A DNA stretch of 64,000 nt. Origin: Streptomyces spiroverticillatus. GTDB lineage: Bacteria > Actinomycetota > Actinomycetes > Streptomycetales > Streptomycetaceae. Below, piece by piece: positions 33,645-43,127 of this stretch. The number at the start of each line of letters is the position of its first letter. The first letter of the stretch is position 1. The stretch covers positions 558,001 through 622,000 of the forward strand of contig BMUX01000002.1 of NCBI GenBank assembly GCA_014650415.1. Direction: 5' to 3'. Position numbers and translations under genes: made by a program. Under the pieces are notes generated by a model, which was not told the origin of the DNA, did no database searches, and saw nothing but the letters and a program-made list of their open reading frames with translations.

Positions 33645-34634
33645 ATGAACAGCAGCGATGCGCAGCAGCAATGGCAGCGACAGCAGTCGGTCAACTCGGG
33701 TTTTGGTCATGGCAGTACGGTCGCGGACGTGCTCGGCGGGATCGATCTCACCGGGCTCACCGCCGTCGTCACCGGCGGATACTCCGGGCTCGGCCTGGAG
33801 ACCTCCCGGGGGCTGGCCGCCGCCGGGGCCCGTGTTCTCGTTCCGGCGCGGCGGCCCCGGGTCGCCCGTGAGGCCCTCGCGGGGGTGCGGGGGTGTGAGG
33901 TCGTGCCGATGGACCTGACGGACATCGGGTCCGTGCGCGAGGCCGCCACGTCGATCGGGGAGCACGGCGGCAGTGTGGATCTGCTGTTCTGTCTCGCCGG
34001 GGTCATGGCCGCCCCCGAGCGGCACATCGGGCCGGGGTGGGAGAGTCAGCTCGCCGTCAATCACTTCGGGCACTTCGCGCTTGCCTGCGCGCTGTATCCC
34101 CTGCTCGCCGCCCAGGGCGGTGCCCGTGTCGTCGTCAACAGCTCGGCCGGGCACACCCTCACCGACTTCCGCTGGCACGACCCCCATTTCCGTACCGGTT
34201 ACGACAAGTGGCTCGCGTACGGGCAGGCCAAGACCGCGAATTCGCTCTTCGCGGTGCATCTTGACGCCCTCGGGCGCGGCGACGGGGTCCGGGCCTTCGC
34301 CCTGCACCCGGGGAAGATCCTCACCGGGCTCCAGCGGGAGATGACGCGGGAGGAGCAGATGGAGCGGGGGTGGGTGGACCGGGAGGGGAGGCTCGTTGCG
34401 GACGACTTCAAGAGTTCGTCGCAGGGGGCCGCCACCGGGGTGTGGGCCGCCACGTCGGATCTCCTCGGCGGGCGTGGCGGGCTGTATCTGGAGGACTGCG
34501 ACGTCGCCCGGGTCACCGCTCCCGGCACCCCGATGGACGACGGTGGTGTGCGCGCGTACGCCGTCGACGCCGGTGCTGCGGCGCGGCTGTGGGAGCTGTC
34601 GGCGGCGGCCACGGGGGCCGCGCCGATCGTGTGA
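33645..34634 (+). CDS. Short-chain dehydrogenase/reductase
   Basis: A 329-residue NAD(P)-dependent SDR. The cofactor-binding TGGYSGLGLETSRGLA lies near residue 45, followed by LFCLAGVMA (NAG-type motif, here CLAG), the catalytic Ser region VVVNSSAGH, and YGQAK as the YxxxK pair. It resembles WW-domain-oxidoreductase/retinol-dehydrogenase-like SDRs, and the substrate is not predictable. Transcribed divergently from the MerR gene through an unusual 19-bp-spaced promoter. The ATG at 33645 has no leader. Confidence 0.92.
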   Translation: MNSSDAQQQWQRQQSVNSGFGHGSTVADVLGGIDLTGLTAVVTGGYSGLGLETSRGLAAAGARVLVPARRPRVAREALAGVRGCEVVPMDLTDIGSVREAATSIGEHGGSVDLLFCLAGVMAAPERHIGPGWESQLAVNHFGHFALACALYPLLAAQGGARVVVNSSAGHTLTDFRWHDPHFRTGYDKWLAYGQAKTANSLFAVHLDALGRGDGVRAFALHPGKILTGLQREMTREEQMERGWVDREGRLVADDFKSSSQGAATGVWAATSDLLGGRGGLYLEDCDVARVTAPGTPMDDGGVRAYAVDAGAAARLWELSAAATGAAPIV

Positions 34635-34649
34635 GCAACTCGCTTGCTC
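34633..34649. terminator. Short hairpin between convergent SDR and LacI genes
   Basis: GAGCAA-CTCGC-TTGCTC spans the stop codons of both the SDR gene (+) and the LacI-type gene (-), which are 13 bp apart. A 6-bp stem is weak for a terminator. Confidence 0.35.
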
Positions 34650-35673
34650 AGGTGCGGACTTGGGCCGTGGAGCCCCGTACCACCAGCTCCGGCTGGAAGA
34701 CGTATTCCGTACGTTGGACGGGGCTGCCGCCCAGCTCCTCCAGGAGCGCGCCGACCGCCGCCGAGGCCATCGCGTGGACCGGCTGGCGGACGGTGGTCAG
34801 GGGCGGGTCGGTGAAGGGGATCAGCGGGGAGTCGTCGTAGCCGACGACCGAGACGTCCTGGGGGACGCGCAGGCCCCGGTCGCGGGCGGCGCGGATCACG
34901 CCGAGGGCCATCATGTCGCTGCCGCAGATGATGCCCGTACAGCCCTGGTCGAGGAGGGCGACCGCTGCGGCCTGACCGCCTTCGACACTGAAGAGGGTGT
35001 GCTGGACGGTCTGCGCGGCGGGCTCCCCGAGTGCGGTGAGGAAGGCCTCGCGTTTGCGGCGGGAGGGGACGTAACGGGCCGGGCCGACCGCCAGGCCGAT
35101 ACGGGTGTGGCCCAGGTCGGCGAGGTGGGTGACCGCCATGCGGACCGCCGCGTGGTCGTCCGGGGAGACGAAGGGGGCGCTGATGCGGTCGTTGTAGCCG
35201 TTGATGAGGACGTACGGGATGTCGGCGGACGTCAGCGCTTCGTAGCGGGCGGGGTCGGTGGAGAGGTCGGCGTGCAGGCCGGAGAGGAAGATGATGCCGC
35301 CGACGCCCCGGTCGACGAGTTGCTCGACGAGTTCGTCCTCGGTGGCCCCGCCCGGGATCTGGGTGCAGAGGATCGGGGTGTAGCCGTGGCCCGCGAGCTG
35401 CTGCTCGATGATCTGGGCGAAGGCCGGGAAGATCGGGTTGGTGAGCTCCGGGGTGACGAGGCCGATCAGGTCCGTCGCGCGGGGCTTGAGGCGTACGGGG
35501 CGGGCGTAGCCGAGTACGTCCAGGGCGGCCAGGACGCGCTGGCGGGTCGCGGCGGCCACGCCCGGCTTGCCGTTCAGGACGCGGCTCACCGTCGCCTCGC
35601 TGACCTTGGCCTGCGTGGCGATGTGGGCCAGCCGGGGAGCGGGAGCACCGCTCCCCGGCGCGGGGTGCGTCAC
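34648..35673 (-). CDS. LacI family transcriptional regulator (MalR paralogue)
   Basis: A 341-residue regulator. The N-terminal LacI helix-turn-helix reads RLAHIATQAKVSEATVSRVL, followed by the periplasmic-binding-protein-like sugar domain (TNPIFPAFAQIIEQQL, GGIIFLSGLHAD, DVSVVGYDDSPL). GTG 35673 is chosen because it overlaps the upstream glucosidase stop as GTGA. The two are translationally coupled. It is closely similar over its whole length to the regulator at 43128, implying duplication. It probably responds to a maltose-type sugar and may bind the same CTTGC operators. Confidence 0.93.
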   Translation of the reverse strand: MTHPAPGSGAPAPRLAHIATQAKVSEATVSRVLNGKPGVAAATRQRVLAALDVLGYARPVRLKPRATDLIGLVTPELTNPIFPAFAQIIEQQLAGHGYTPILCTQIPGGATEDELVEQLVDRGVGGIIFLSGLHADLSTDPARYEALTSADIPYVLINGYNDRISAPFVSPDDHAAVRMAVTHLADLGHTRIGLAVGPARYVPSRRKREAFLTALGEPAAQTVQHTLFSVEGGQAAAVALLDQGCTGIICGSDMMALGVIRAARDRGLRVPQDVSVVGYDDSPLIPFTDPPLTTVRQPVHAMASAAVGALLEELGGSPVQRTEYVFQPELVVRGSTAQVRT

Positions 35674-37358
35674 ACGGACCACCAGACGGTGGTGTCGGCG
35701 GGAAGGCTCAACTCGCCCTCCTCCAGGACCACTTCTTCACTGGTGAGGAGTACGCGCCCGGGGACCTTGATGCGTACCGGCTCGGCGGTCGTATTGGCCG
35801 TGCAGACGAAGTCGCCGCGGTCTCCGCGGGAGAAGGCCAGGACGCCGGGGGCAGTGTCCGGGAGCCAGGTGACGTCCGTGCCCGCGCCCAGGTCCGGGTG
35901 GGAGCGGCGGACGGCGAGCGCGGAGCGGTAGAGCTCCAGGGTGGAGGTGGGGTCGCCGGTCTGGGCCTCGACCGAGAGGGCCGCCCAGGAGTCGGGCTGC
36001 GGGAGCCAGCTGCCGCCCGCGCCGAAACCGTACGAAGGCCCGTTCTGCGTCCACGGGATCGGGACGCGGCAGCCGTCGCGGTAACCGTCCTGGCCGGCCG
36101 CGCGGAAGAAGGACGGGTCCTGGCGGACCTCGTCGGCGAGGTCGGTGACGTCCGGGAGGCCCAGCTCCTCGCCCTGGTAGACGTACGCGGAGCCGGGGAG
36201 GGCCAGCATCAGAAGGGTGGCGGCGCGGGCGCGGCGCAGACCCAGCTCGCGGTCGCCGGCGGTGCGGATCTGGGTGCCGAGGCCGGGCGGGTTGGCGAAG
36301 CGGGTGGCGTGGCGGGTCACGTCGTGGTTGGAGAGGACCCAGGTGGCGGGGGCGTCGACGGGGCGCATCGCGGCGAGGGAGGTGTCGATGACCTCGCGCA
36401 GCGCTTCCGCGTCCCAATGGGTGCCCAGGTACTGGAAGTTGAAGGCCTGGTGGAGTTCGTCGGGGCGGACGTAGTTGGCGGTGCGCTCGACGGTGGGGGT
36501 CCAGGCCTCGGCGACGCCGATCCTCTCCCCCGGGTACTCGTCGAGGATCTCGCGCCAGGCGCGGTAGATGGCGTGGACGCCGTCCTGGTCGAAGAAGGGC
36601 ATCACATCATTGCCGAGGAGCTTCAGCTGGTCGTGGGAACCGATGTCGGGAAGGCCCTCGGCCTTCACCAGGCCGTGGGCGACGTCGATACGAAAACCGT
36701 CGACGCCCATGTCGAGCCAGAAGCGCAGGATCGAGCGGAACTCGTCGGCGACGGCCGGGTTCTCCCAGTTGAAGTCGGGCTGCTCGGGGGCGAAGAGGTG
36801 GAGGTACCAGTCGCCGGGGGTGCCGTCGGGGTTGGTGGTACGGGTCCAGGCGGGGCCGCCGAAGACCGACTCCCAGTCATTGGGCGGCAGTTCACCGCTC
36901 TCGCCCTTTCCGGGGCGGAAGTGGTAGCGGGCGCGGAGGGGGGAGGCGGGGCCGTCGGCGAGGGCGCGCTTGAACCAGTCGTGCTGGTCGGAGGAGTGGT
37001 TGGGGACCAGGTCGGTGATGATGCGCAGGCCGAGCGCGTGGGCGTCGCGGATCAGACCGTCGGCGTCGAGGAGGGTGCCGAACATCGGGTCGATGGCCCG
37101 GTAGTCGGCGACGTCGTAGCCGGCGTCGGCCTGCGGGGAGGCGTAGAAGGGGCTCAGCCAGACGGCGTCGACGCCGAGGTCGCGGAGGTAGGGGAGGCGG
37201 GAGCGGATGCCGGCGAGGTCGCCCATGCCGTCGCCGTTTCCGTCGGCGAAGCTGCGGGGGTAGACCTGGTAGATCACGGCGTCGCGCCACCAGTCGGCGC
37301 GGGGGGTGGCGTCGGCGTCGGCCTGGGCGGCGGCGGGGGCGGTGAGGTGCTGGGTCAT
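35670..37358 (-). CDS. aglA: Alpha-glucosidase (GH13), copy 1
   Basis: A 562-residue cytoplasmic GH13 enzyme without signal peptide. Motifs: VIYQVYPRSFADGNGDGMGD (calcium/linker region), [23 protein letters not shown] (nucleophile Asp), IGVAEAW (acid Glu) and VLSNHDVTRHA (stabilising Asp). It should split imported maltose and maltodextrins to glucose. It is the next gene after malG on the same strand, but 597 bp of repeat-rich DNA intervene, and no CTTGC operator is seen directly before it. Closely similar to the glucosidase at 41471. Confidence 0.93.
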   Translation of the reverse strand: MTQHLTAPAAAQADADATPRADWWRDAVIYQVYPRSFADGNGDGMGDLAGIRSRLPYLRDLGVDAVWLSPFYASPQADAGYDVADYRAIDPMFGTLLDADGLIRDAHALGLRIITDLVPNHSSDQHDWFKRALADGPASPLRARYHFRPGKGESGELPPNDWESVFGGPAWTRTTNPDGTPGDWYLHLFAPEQPDFNWENPAVADEFRSILRFWLDMGVDGFRIDVAHGLVKAEGLPDIGSHDQLKLLGNDVMPFFDQDGVHAIYRAWREILDEYPGERIGVAEAWTPTVERTANYVRPDELHQAFNFQYLGTHWDAEALREVIDTSLAAMRPVDAPATWVLSNHDVTRHATRFANPPGLGTQIRTAGDRELGLRRARAATLLMLALPGSAYVYQGEELGLPDVTDLADEVRQDPSFFRAAGQDGYRDGCRVPIPWTQNGPSYGFGAGGSWLPQPDSWAALSVEAQTGDPTSTLELYRSALAVRRSHPDLGAGTDVTWLPDTAPGVLAFSRGDRGDFVCTANTTAEPVRIKVPGRVLLTSEEVVLEEGELSLPADTTVWWSV

Positions 37359-37412
37359 GTCGTCCCTGGGAGGTGTGGGGTGTACGGGGTGGTCTGTGGC
37401 GGGGGGGGGTCC

Positions 37413-37571
37413 CGTGCCCCTTTGGGGGCGCGGGGCTGTATTCGATGTGCGGCTCCGCCGCGCGGGCGCGACCGGCCGCCTGTCCGTGCCCCTTCAGGGG
37501 CGCGGGGCTGTATTCGATGTGCGGCTCCGCCGCGCGGGCGCGACCGGCCGCCTGTCCGTGCCCCTTCAGGG
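37413..37571 (+). repeat. 72-bp tandem direct repeat
   Basis: Two near-identical 72-bp units (period fixed by GCGCGGGG at 37428, 37500 and 37572). The units include CCCCTTCAGGGGCGCGGGG, TGTATTCGATGTGCGGC and GCGCGACCGGCCGCCTGTCC. A third partial start runs into the repeat at 37572. The CCCCTT-AGGGG motif ties this array to the palindromic intergenic repeat at 24731. Confidence 0.9.
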
Positions 37572-37662
37572 GCGCGGGGAACTGCGCGACCAGCCACGAC
37601 GCACCCGCACGGAACCGTGCAATTGCCCCGCGGGTTTAGGTGAAGGGGCGGGGCTGGGGACC
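37561..37662 (-). repeat. Streptomyces-type intergenic repeat, copy B2
   Basis: Reads GGGGCGCGGGGAACTGCG, then CCAGCCACGACGCACCCGC, ACGGAACCGTGCAATTGCCC and CGCGGGTTTAGGTGAAGGG. The same roughly 100 bp recur almost identically in opposite orientation at 45290-45392. It contains GCACGGAACCGTGC as an internal palindrome. Confidence 0.9.
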
Positions 37663-37721
37663 CTCTTGGCCCGGCGGGCCGGGGCTTCACGTGCCCGGTA
37701 CCGGGAGGCGTCCCGAGGGCC

Positions 37722-37945
37722 CCGGGGCTGCGCGCGTCCGGCGTGCAAGGTGCGGGCGGGCCGGTGCCGGGGCGGGCCCGGAGCGAGGGGGCCGCCCCCT
37801 TGCCCGCCCGTCCCGCCCCCGGGGGCGGCCCCGCCGCCCAAGGGGGCGAGGGAAGAGGGAGGAGGCGGGCGGCCCCGCCGCCCAGAGGGGCGAAGGGAAG
37901 GGGAAGGGGAGCGCGGCCCCGCCGCCCAAGGGGGCTGGGGGGAAG
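37722..37945. repeat. GC-rich dispersed repeat, copy A2 (longest)
   Basis: Starts GGGGCTGCGCGCGTCCGG, then GTGCGGGCGGG, CCGGTGCCGGGGCGGGCCCG and CCGCCCCCTTGCCCGCCCG. It continues with three CCCCGCCGCCCA(A/G)nGGGG modules separated by purine-rich GGAAGGGGAAGGGGA. It fills the space before the 3' end of malG, so the 597-bp gap 37359-37954 holds only repeats. Confidence 0.85.
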
Positions 37946-37954
37946 GGAAGGGCG

Positions 37955-38833
37955 TCAGCCCTTCGTCGCGCCTGCGGTCATCCCGCTCACCAAATGCTTC
38001 TGCGCGAAGACGAACACAACCCCCGCCGGAATCGCGATCAGCACAGAGGCCGCAGCCATCGGCCCCCACTGGCTGCTGTACTGGTTGACGAATTTCTGCA
38101 GCCCACCCGCCAGCGTCATGTTCTCGTCCCCGACCAGGAACGCCGACGCGTACGCCACCTCGCCCCACGCCGTGATGAACGAGTAGAACGCCGTCACCGC
38201 GATCCCCGGCTTCGCCAGCGGAAGGATCAGCCGCCAGAACGTTCCGAACGGGGTGAGCCCGTCCACCTGCCCCGACTCGTCGATCTCCTGCGGGATCCCG
38301 TCGAAGAACCCCTTCATCATCCAGGCGCAGAAGGGCACGGAGATCGTCAGATACGTAATGACCAGCCCCATGGGCTGATTCAGCAGCCCCAGCTTCGCCA
38401 TGATGTTGTAGATCGGCACGATCAGCACGGCCACCGGGAACATCTGCGTGATGAGCAGCGTCCACATCAGCCCCCGCTTCCCCGGGAACCGGAACCGGCT
38501 GATGGCGTACCCCGTCGTCGCCGAGACAAAAACACCGATGACCGTCGAAAGCCCGGCGATCAGCAGCGAGTTCCCGAACCACGTGAGGAACGGCGTGTCG
38601 CCGATCAGCCGCGTGTAGTTCTCGAAGGTGGTCTCGCGGACGAAGTCCGTGGTCGTCGCGTACTTCGCGGGCTTGAGCGAGGTCAGCAGCACCCACAGCA
38701 CGGGGAACACGGCGACGACCGATGCGACGACCAGCGTGGCGTGCAGCCCGAAGGAGGCCAGCGGTGAACGCCGTTCCCTCAACTGCACGTTGGCCTTCTG
38801 ACCCGTCACCAGAGTAGAGGTGGAGGTGCTCAC
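37955..38833 (-). CDS. malG: Maltodextrin ABC transporter permease MalG
   Basis: A 292-residue inner permease with about six hydrophobic helices. The cytoplasmic EAA-type loop GIPQEIDESGQVDGLTPFGT, followed by FWRLILPLAKPG, contacts the ATPase. With MalF it forms the membrane channel for maltose/maltodextrin import. Overlaps malF by 4 nt (ATGA), so the two are translationally coupled. No ATPase gene lies in the cluster; streptomycetes commonly use a shared MsiK ATPase encoded elsewhere. The role follows from the malE-malF-malG order and the surrounding amylolytic genes. Confidence 0.95.
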   Translation of the reverse strand: MSTSTSTLVTGQKANVQLRERRSPLASFGLHATLVVASVVAVFPVLWVLLTSLKPAKYATTTDFVRETTFENYTRLIGDTPFLTWFGNSLLIAGLSTVIGVFVSATTGYAISRFRFPGKRGLMWTLLITQMFPVAVLIVPIYNIMAKLGLLNQPMGLVITYLTISVPFCAWMMKGFFDGIPQEIDESGQVDGLTPFGTFWRLILPLAKPGIAVTAFYSFITAWGEVAYASAFLVGDENMTLAGGLQKFVNQYSSQWGPMAAASVLIAIPAGVVFVFAQKHLVSGMTAGATKG

Positions 38834-39876
38834 CAGACGTCTCCCTGCTTACGGAGCACTCGCCGGTAGACCGCGGCGAAGAGCATCAACAGCACGAGGA
38901 TCAGCACGCCCCACGTGGAGGACTGCGCGAAGTCGCGCGGGCTGATCTCGAACGAGAACTTGTAGGCCTGCGTGACGAGGATCTGTGTCGCCTCGCCGGG
39001 TCCGCCCCGGGTGAGCAGGAAGATCACCGGGAACATGTTGAAGGTCCAGATCGTCGACAGCAGCACCACCGTCGTGCTCACCGGCCGCAGTCCCGGCATC
39101 GTGATGTGCCGGAAGCGCTGCCAGGGCGAGGCGCCGTCCATCTCCGCGGCCTCGTACAACTCCCCCGGGATGGACTGGAGTCCGCCCAGCAGGGCGACCA
39201 TCATGAACGGGATGCCGAGCCAGACGTTCACCGAGATGACGGCGAACTTCGCCCAGGTCGGGTCGTTCAGCCACGGCACCGCGTCGATGCCGCCGCCCGC
39301 GAGGAGCTTGTTGAGCAGGCCGTTGTCCTGGTTGTACAGGAACCGCCAGGCGAAGACGGAGACGAAGCCCGGCACCGCCCACGGCAGCACCAGCAGCATC
39401 CGGTAGAAGGCCCGTCCGGCGATCTTCCGGTTGAGGATGTTCGCCAGCGCAAGACCCAGCGCGAAGGTGATCGACACGCAGGCGACGGTCCACAGGACCG
39501 TCCAGCCCAGCGTGGCCAGGAACTGGTCCCCGGTCAGGGCGTCCTTGTAGTTGTCGAGGCCGACGAACTCGTACGTCGCGGGCAGTTGGTTCACGCCGAT
39601 GGAGCGCTCGACATTGCGCTCGTTGGCGTTGGTCAGCGACAGGTAGACGCCGCGGACCAGGGGGTATCCGATGATGACGCCGATGACGACCACGACGGGC
39701 GCGACCATCGTCCAGGCGTACCAGTGGGTGGAGAAGGACCGGCGGAGCCTGCCCGGTGCCTTCCCGGGCGCGGTGCCCGTCGTCGTCTCGCGGCCGGTTG
39801 CGCGGCTCCGGCCGCGGGCGGGGGTGTCCCCGCCCGCGGCCGTCGCCACCGGCCGACCGGTGTCAGCGGCAGCCAT
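38830..39876 (-). CDS. malF: Maltodextrin ABC transporter permease MalF
   Basis: A 348-residue permease. A disordered cytoplasmic N terminus of about 45 residues (Arg/Gly/Thr-rich) precedes the first helix (WTMVAPVVVVIGVIIGYPLV). The EAA loop is SIPGELYEAAEMDGASPWQR followed by FRHITMPGL. Six or more membrane helices. It pairs with MalG and receives substrate from lipoprotein MalE. Only 6 bp separate it from malE, and it overlaps malG, so malEFG is one operon read leftward from the operator near 41253. Confidence 0.95.
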   Translation of the reverse strand: MAAADTGRPVATAAGGDTPARGRSRATGRETTTGTAPGKAPGRLRRSFSTHWYAWTMVAPVVVVIGVIIGYPLVRGVYLSLTNANERNVERSIGVNQLPATYEFVGLDNYKDALTGDQFLATLGWTVLWTVACVSITFALGLALANILNRKIAGRAFYRMLLVLPWAVPGFVSVFAWRFLYNQDNGLLNKLLAGGGIDAVPWLNDPTWAKFAVISVNVWLGIPFMMVALLGGLQSIPGELYEAAEMDGASPWQRFRHITMPGLRPVSTTVVLLSTIWTFNMFPVIFLLTRGGPGEATQILVTQAYKFSFEISPRDFAQSSTWGVLILVLLMLFAAVYRRVLRKQGDVW

Positions 39877-39882
39877 CAGGTG

Positions 39883-41157
39883 TTACTTCCAACCCTTGAG
39901 GAGCTTGCGGTACGCGTCACCGGCGGCCTTGGTGCCCGCCTCCGGCGTGGTCTGGCCGGTGAGGACCTTGGTGTACTCGGTGACCAGCGGCGCGAACAGG
40001 CTGCCGGTCTCCGGGATCCACGGGCGCTCGACGGCCTTCTCGACGGCCGGCTTGAAGAAGCCCACGATCTCGTTCTTCGCGACGTCCGGCTGGGCGTAGA
40101 CCGAGGTGCGGGTCGGGAGCAGGTTGAGCTCCTTGGTGACCTGGGCCTGGACCTCGGGCGAGGACATGTACTCCACGAAGGCGTACGAGGCGTCGAGGTT
40201 CTTGGAGCCCGCGTACACGGCCAGGTTGTGGCCGCCCTGCGGGGCGCCCTGCCGAGCCGAGCCGGCCGGGACCGGGGCGATGCCCAGGTTGGACTTGTCC
40301 TTGAACTGCTCGCCGGCGAAGGTGTCGGTGAGCGCCCACGGGCCGTTGATCATCATGGCGACGTCGCCGGACTTGAAGGCCTTCTGCTGGTTCTCGTAGC
40401 CGTCGGTGGCGTCCGTCTTGGCGGCGCCCGAGGTGACGAGGTCCTTGGCGACGTTCATGGCCTTGACGCCGGCCGCGTTGTCGACGGTGACGGTCTTGGT
40501 CTTGGCGTCGACCAGGTCGCCGCCCTCGCCGTAGAGGAACGGCAGGAAGAAGTACGCGTCGTCGCCGCGCAGGTAGAGACCGGTCTTGCCGGACTTGTCC
40601 TTGACCTTCTTCGAGGCTTCCTTCAGCGAGGCGATGTCCTTGGGGACCTCCGCGCCCGCGTCCTTGAGCATCTTCTTGTTGTAGAAGATGCCGAGCGAGT
40701 CGATGACCTGCGGGACGGCGTACGTCTTGTCCTTGTACTTCGTCGAGGCCGCAGCCTGCGGCAGGAAGTCGCCCTCGTTCTTCAGCGCGGTGGTGCCGTC
40801 GAGGGGGGCCAGGTAGCCGAGGTCCGCGAAGTCCGGGGTCCAGGCGACCTCGGAGCGGATCACGTCGGGGGCGCCGGAGCCCGCCTGCGCCGCGTTCTTG
40901 AACTTGTTCTGGGCGTCGCCGAAGGGCACGTTGATGTACTTGACGGTGACCTTGGGGTGCTTCTTGGTGAAGTCCTCGGCGATCTTCTTGAAGACCTTGT
41001 CCTCACTGCCGACGGTCGAGGTGTCCCACCAGGTCACCTCGCCGGACAGCTCGCCGCCCGAGCCCTTGCTCTGCTTGTCGCCGTCGCCGCCGCCGCAAGC
41101 GGTCGCCGCGAGCGCCAGGGTCGCGACCAGGGCGGTGGCTGCTATGCCACGTCGCAT
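39883..41157 (-). CDS. malE: Maltose/maltodextrin-binding lipoprotein MalE
   Basis: A 424-residue substrate-binding protein. The start ATG 41157 follows GAAGGAG. MRRGIAATALVATLALAATACGG is a lipoprotein signal with lipobox LAATAC. The mature part is a type 1 extracellular solute-binding protein (VTWWDTSTVGSEDKVFKKIA, GAPDVIRSEVAWTPDFA, DVAMMINGPWALTD). It captures maltodextrins outside the membrane for MalFG. First gene of the malEFG operon, divergent from the copy-2 glucosidase. MalR-like boxes lie in the 313-bp shared intergenic region. Confidence 0.96.
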   Translation of the reverse strand: MRRGIAATALVATLALAATACGGGDGDKQSKGSGGELSGEVTWWDTSTVGSEDKVFKKIAEDFTKKHPKVTVKYINVPFGDAQNKFKNAAQAGSGAPDVIRSEVAWTPDFADLGYLAPLDGTTALKNEGDFLPQAAASTKYKDKTYAVPQVIDSLGIFYNKKMLKDAGAEVPKDIASLKEASKKVKDKSGKTGLYLRGDDAYFFLPFLYGEGGDLVDAKTKTVTVDNAAGVKAMNVAKDLVTSGAAKTDATDGYENQQKAFKSGDVAMMINGPWALTDTFAGEQFKDKSNLGIAPVPAGSARQGAPQGGHNLAVYAGSKNLDASYAFVEYMSSPEVQAQVTKELNLLPTRTSVYAQPDVAKNEIVGFFKPAVEKAVERPWIPETGSLFAPLVTEYTKVLTGQTTPEAGTKAAGDAYRKLLKGWK

Positions 41158-41252
41158 CTGAACTCCTTCAACTGCCGTACCGCTCCGTCGCGGCGCCGGG
41201 TCGTGGAGGAACGTAACAAGCCTGAAAGAAGACCGAAAGAGTTTGCGGGAAA

Positions 41253-41264
41253 TTTCTGCAAGAA
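41253..41264 (-). promoter_or_regulatory. MalR-like operator for malE
   Basis: TTTCTGCAAGAA (reverse TTCTTGCAGAAA) contains CTTGCAG, the core of the known Streptomyces MalR site. On the malE-coding strand it lies about 96-107 bp upstream of the start. A partner CGCAAAC follows further toward malE. Confidence 0.65.
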
Positions 41265-41370
41265 GCGGTCGGACGTTACCGCCGCGAGACCGGAAGGTTG
41301 CCGTCGGATGCCTTGATTCACAGGCCAGAGGCGGTTTCGCGGGCTTTCGGAAGTGTTCGGCATCACCCTC

Positions 41371-41382
41371 GCAAGAACTTGC
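41371..41382 (+). promoter_or_regulatory. MalR-like operator for the copy-2 glucosidase
   Basis: GCAAG-AA-CTTGC is a symmetric 12-bp site 88-99 bp upstream of the glucosidase ATG at 41471. It shares its CTTGC half-sites with the operators before pulA, the amylase and malE. Confidence 0.68.
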
Positions 41383-41470
41383 AGGCCGGGTTACTTTCCC
41401 GCCCGCCCGGCGTTGATCCGGGAGCCGGGTCCACTCCCCCGCGCCTCTCCGTACGAAAGGGACCGCCCCC

Positions 41471-43102
<1,632 letters not shown>

Positions 43103-43127
43103 CACGCGCCCGGTAAGGTCAACGGTC

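Noticed and set aside
37388..37643. Repeat-encoded peptides such as MCGSAARARPAACPCPFRGAG in tandem
   Set aside because: These readings lie across the 72-bp tandem repeat, have no ribosome-binding site, and change in every frame. They are products of the repeat, not genes.
37955..41157. Search for a dedicated ATPase (malK or msiK) in the maltose operon
   Set aside because: No Walker-type ABC ATPase is present near malEFG. The importer probably uses a shared ATPase encoded elsewhere, as in other streptomycetes.
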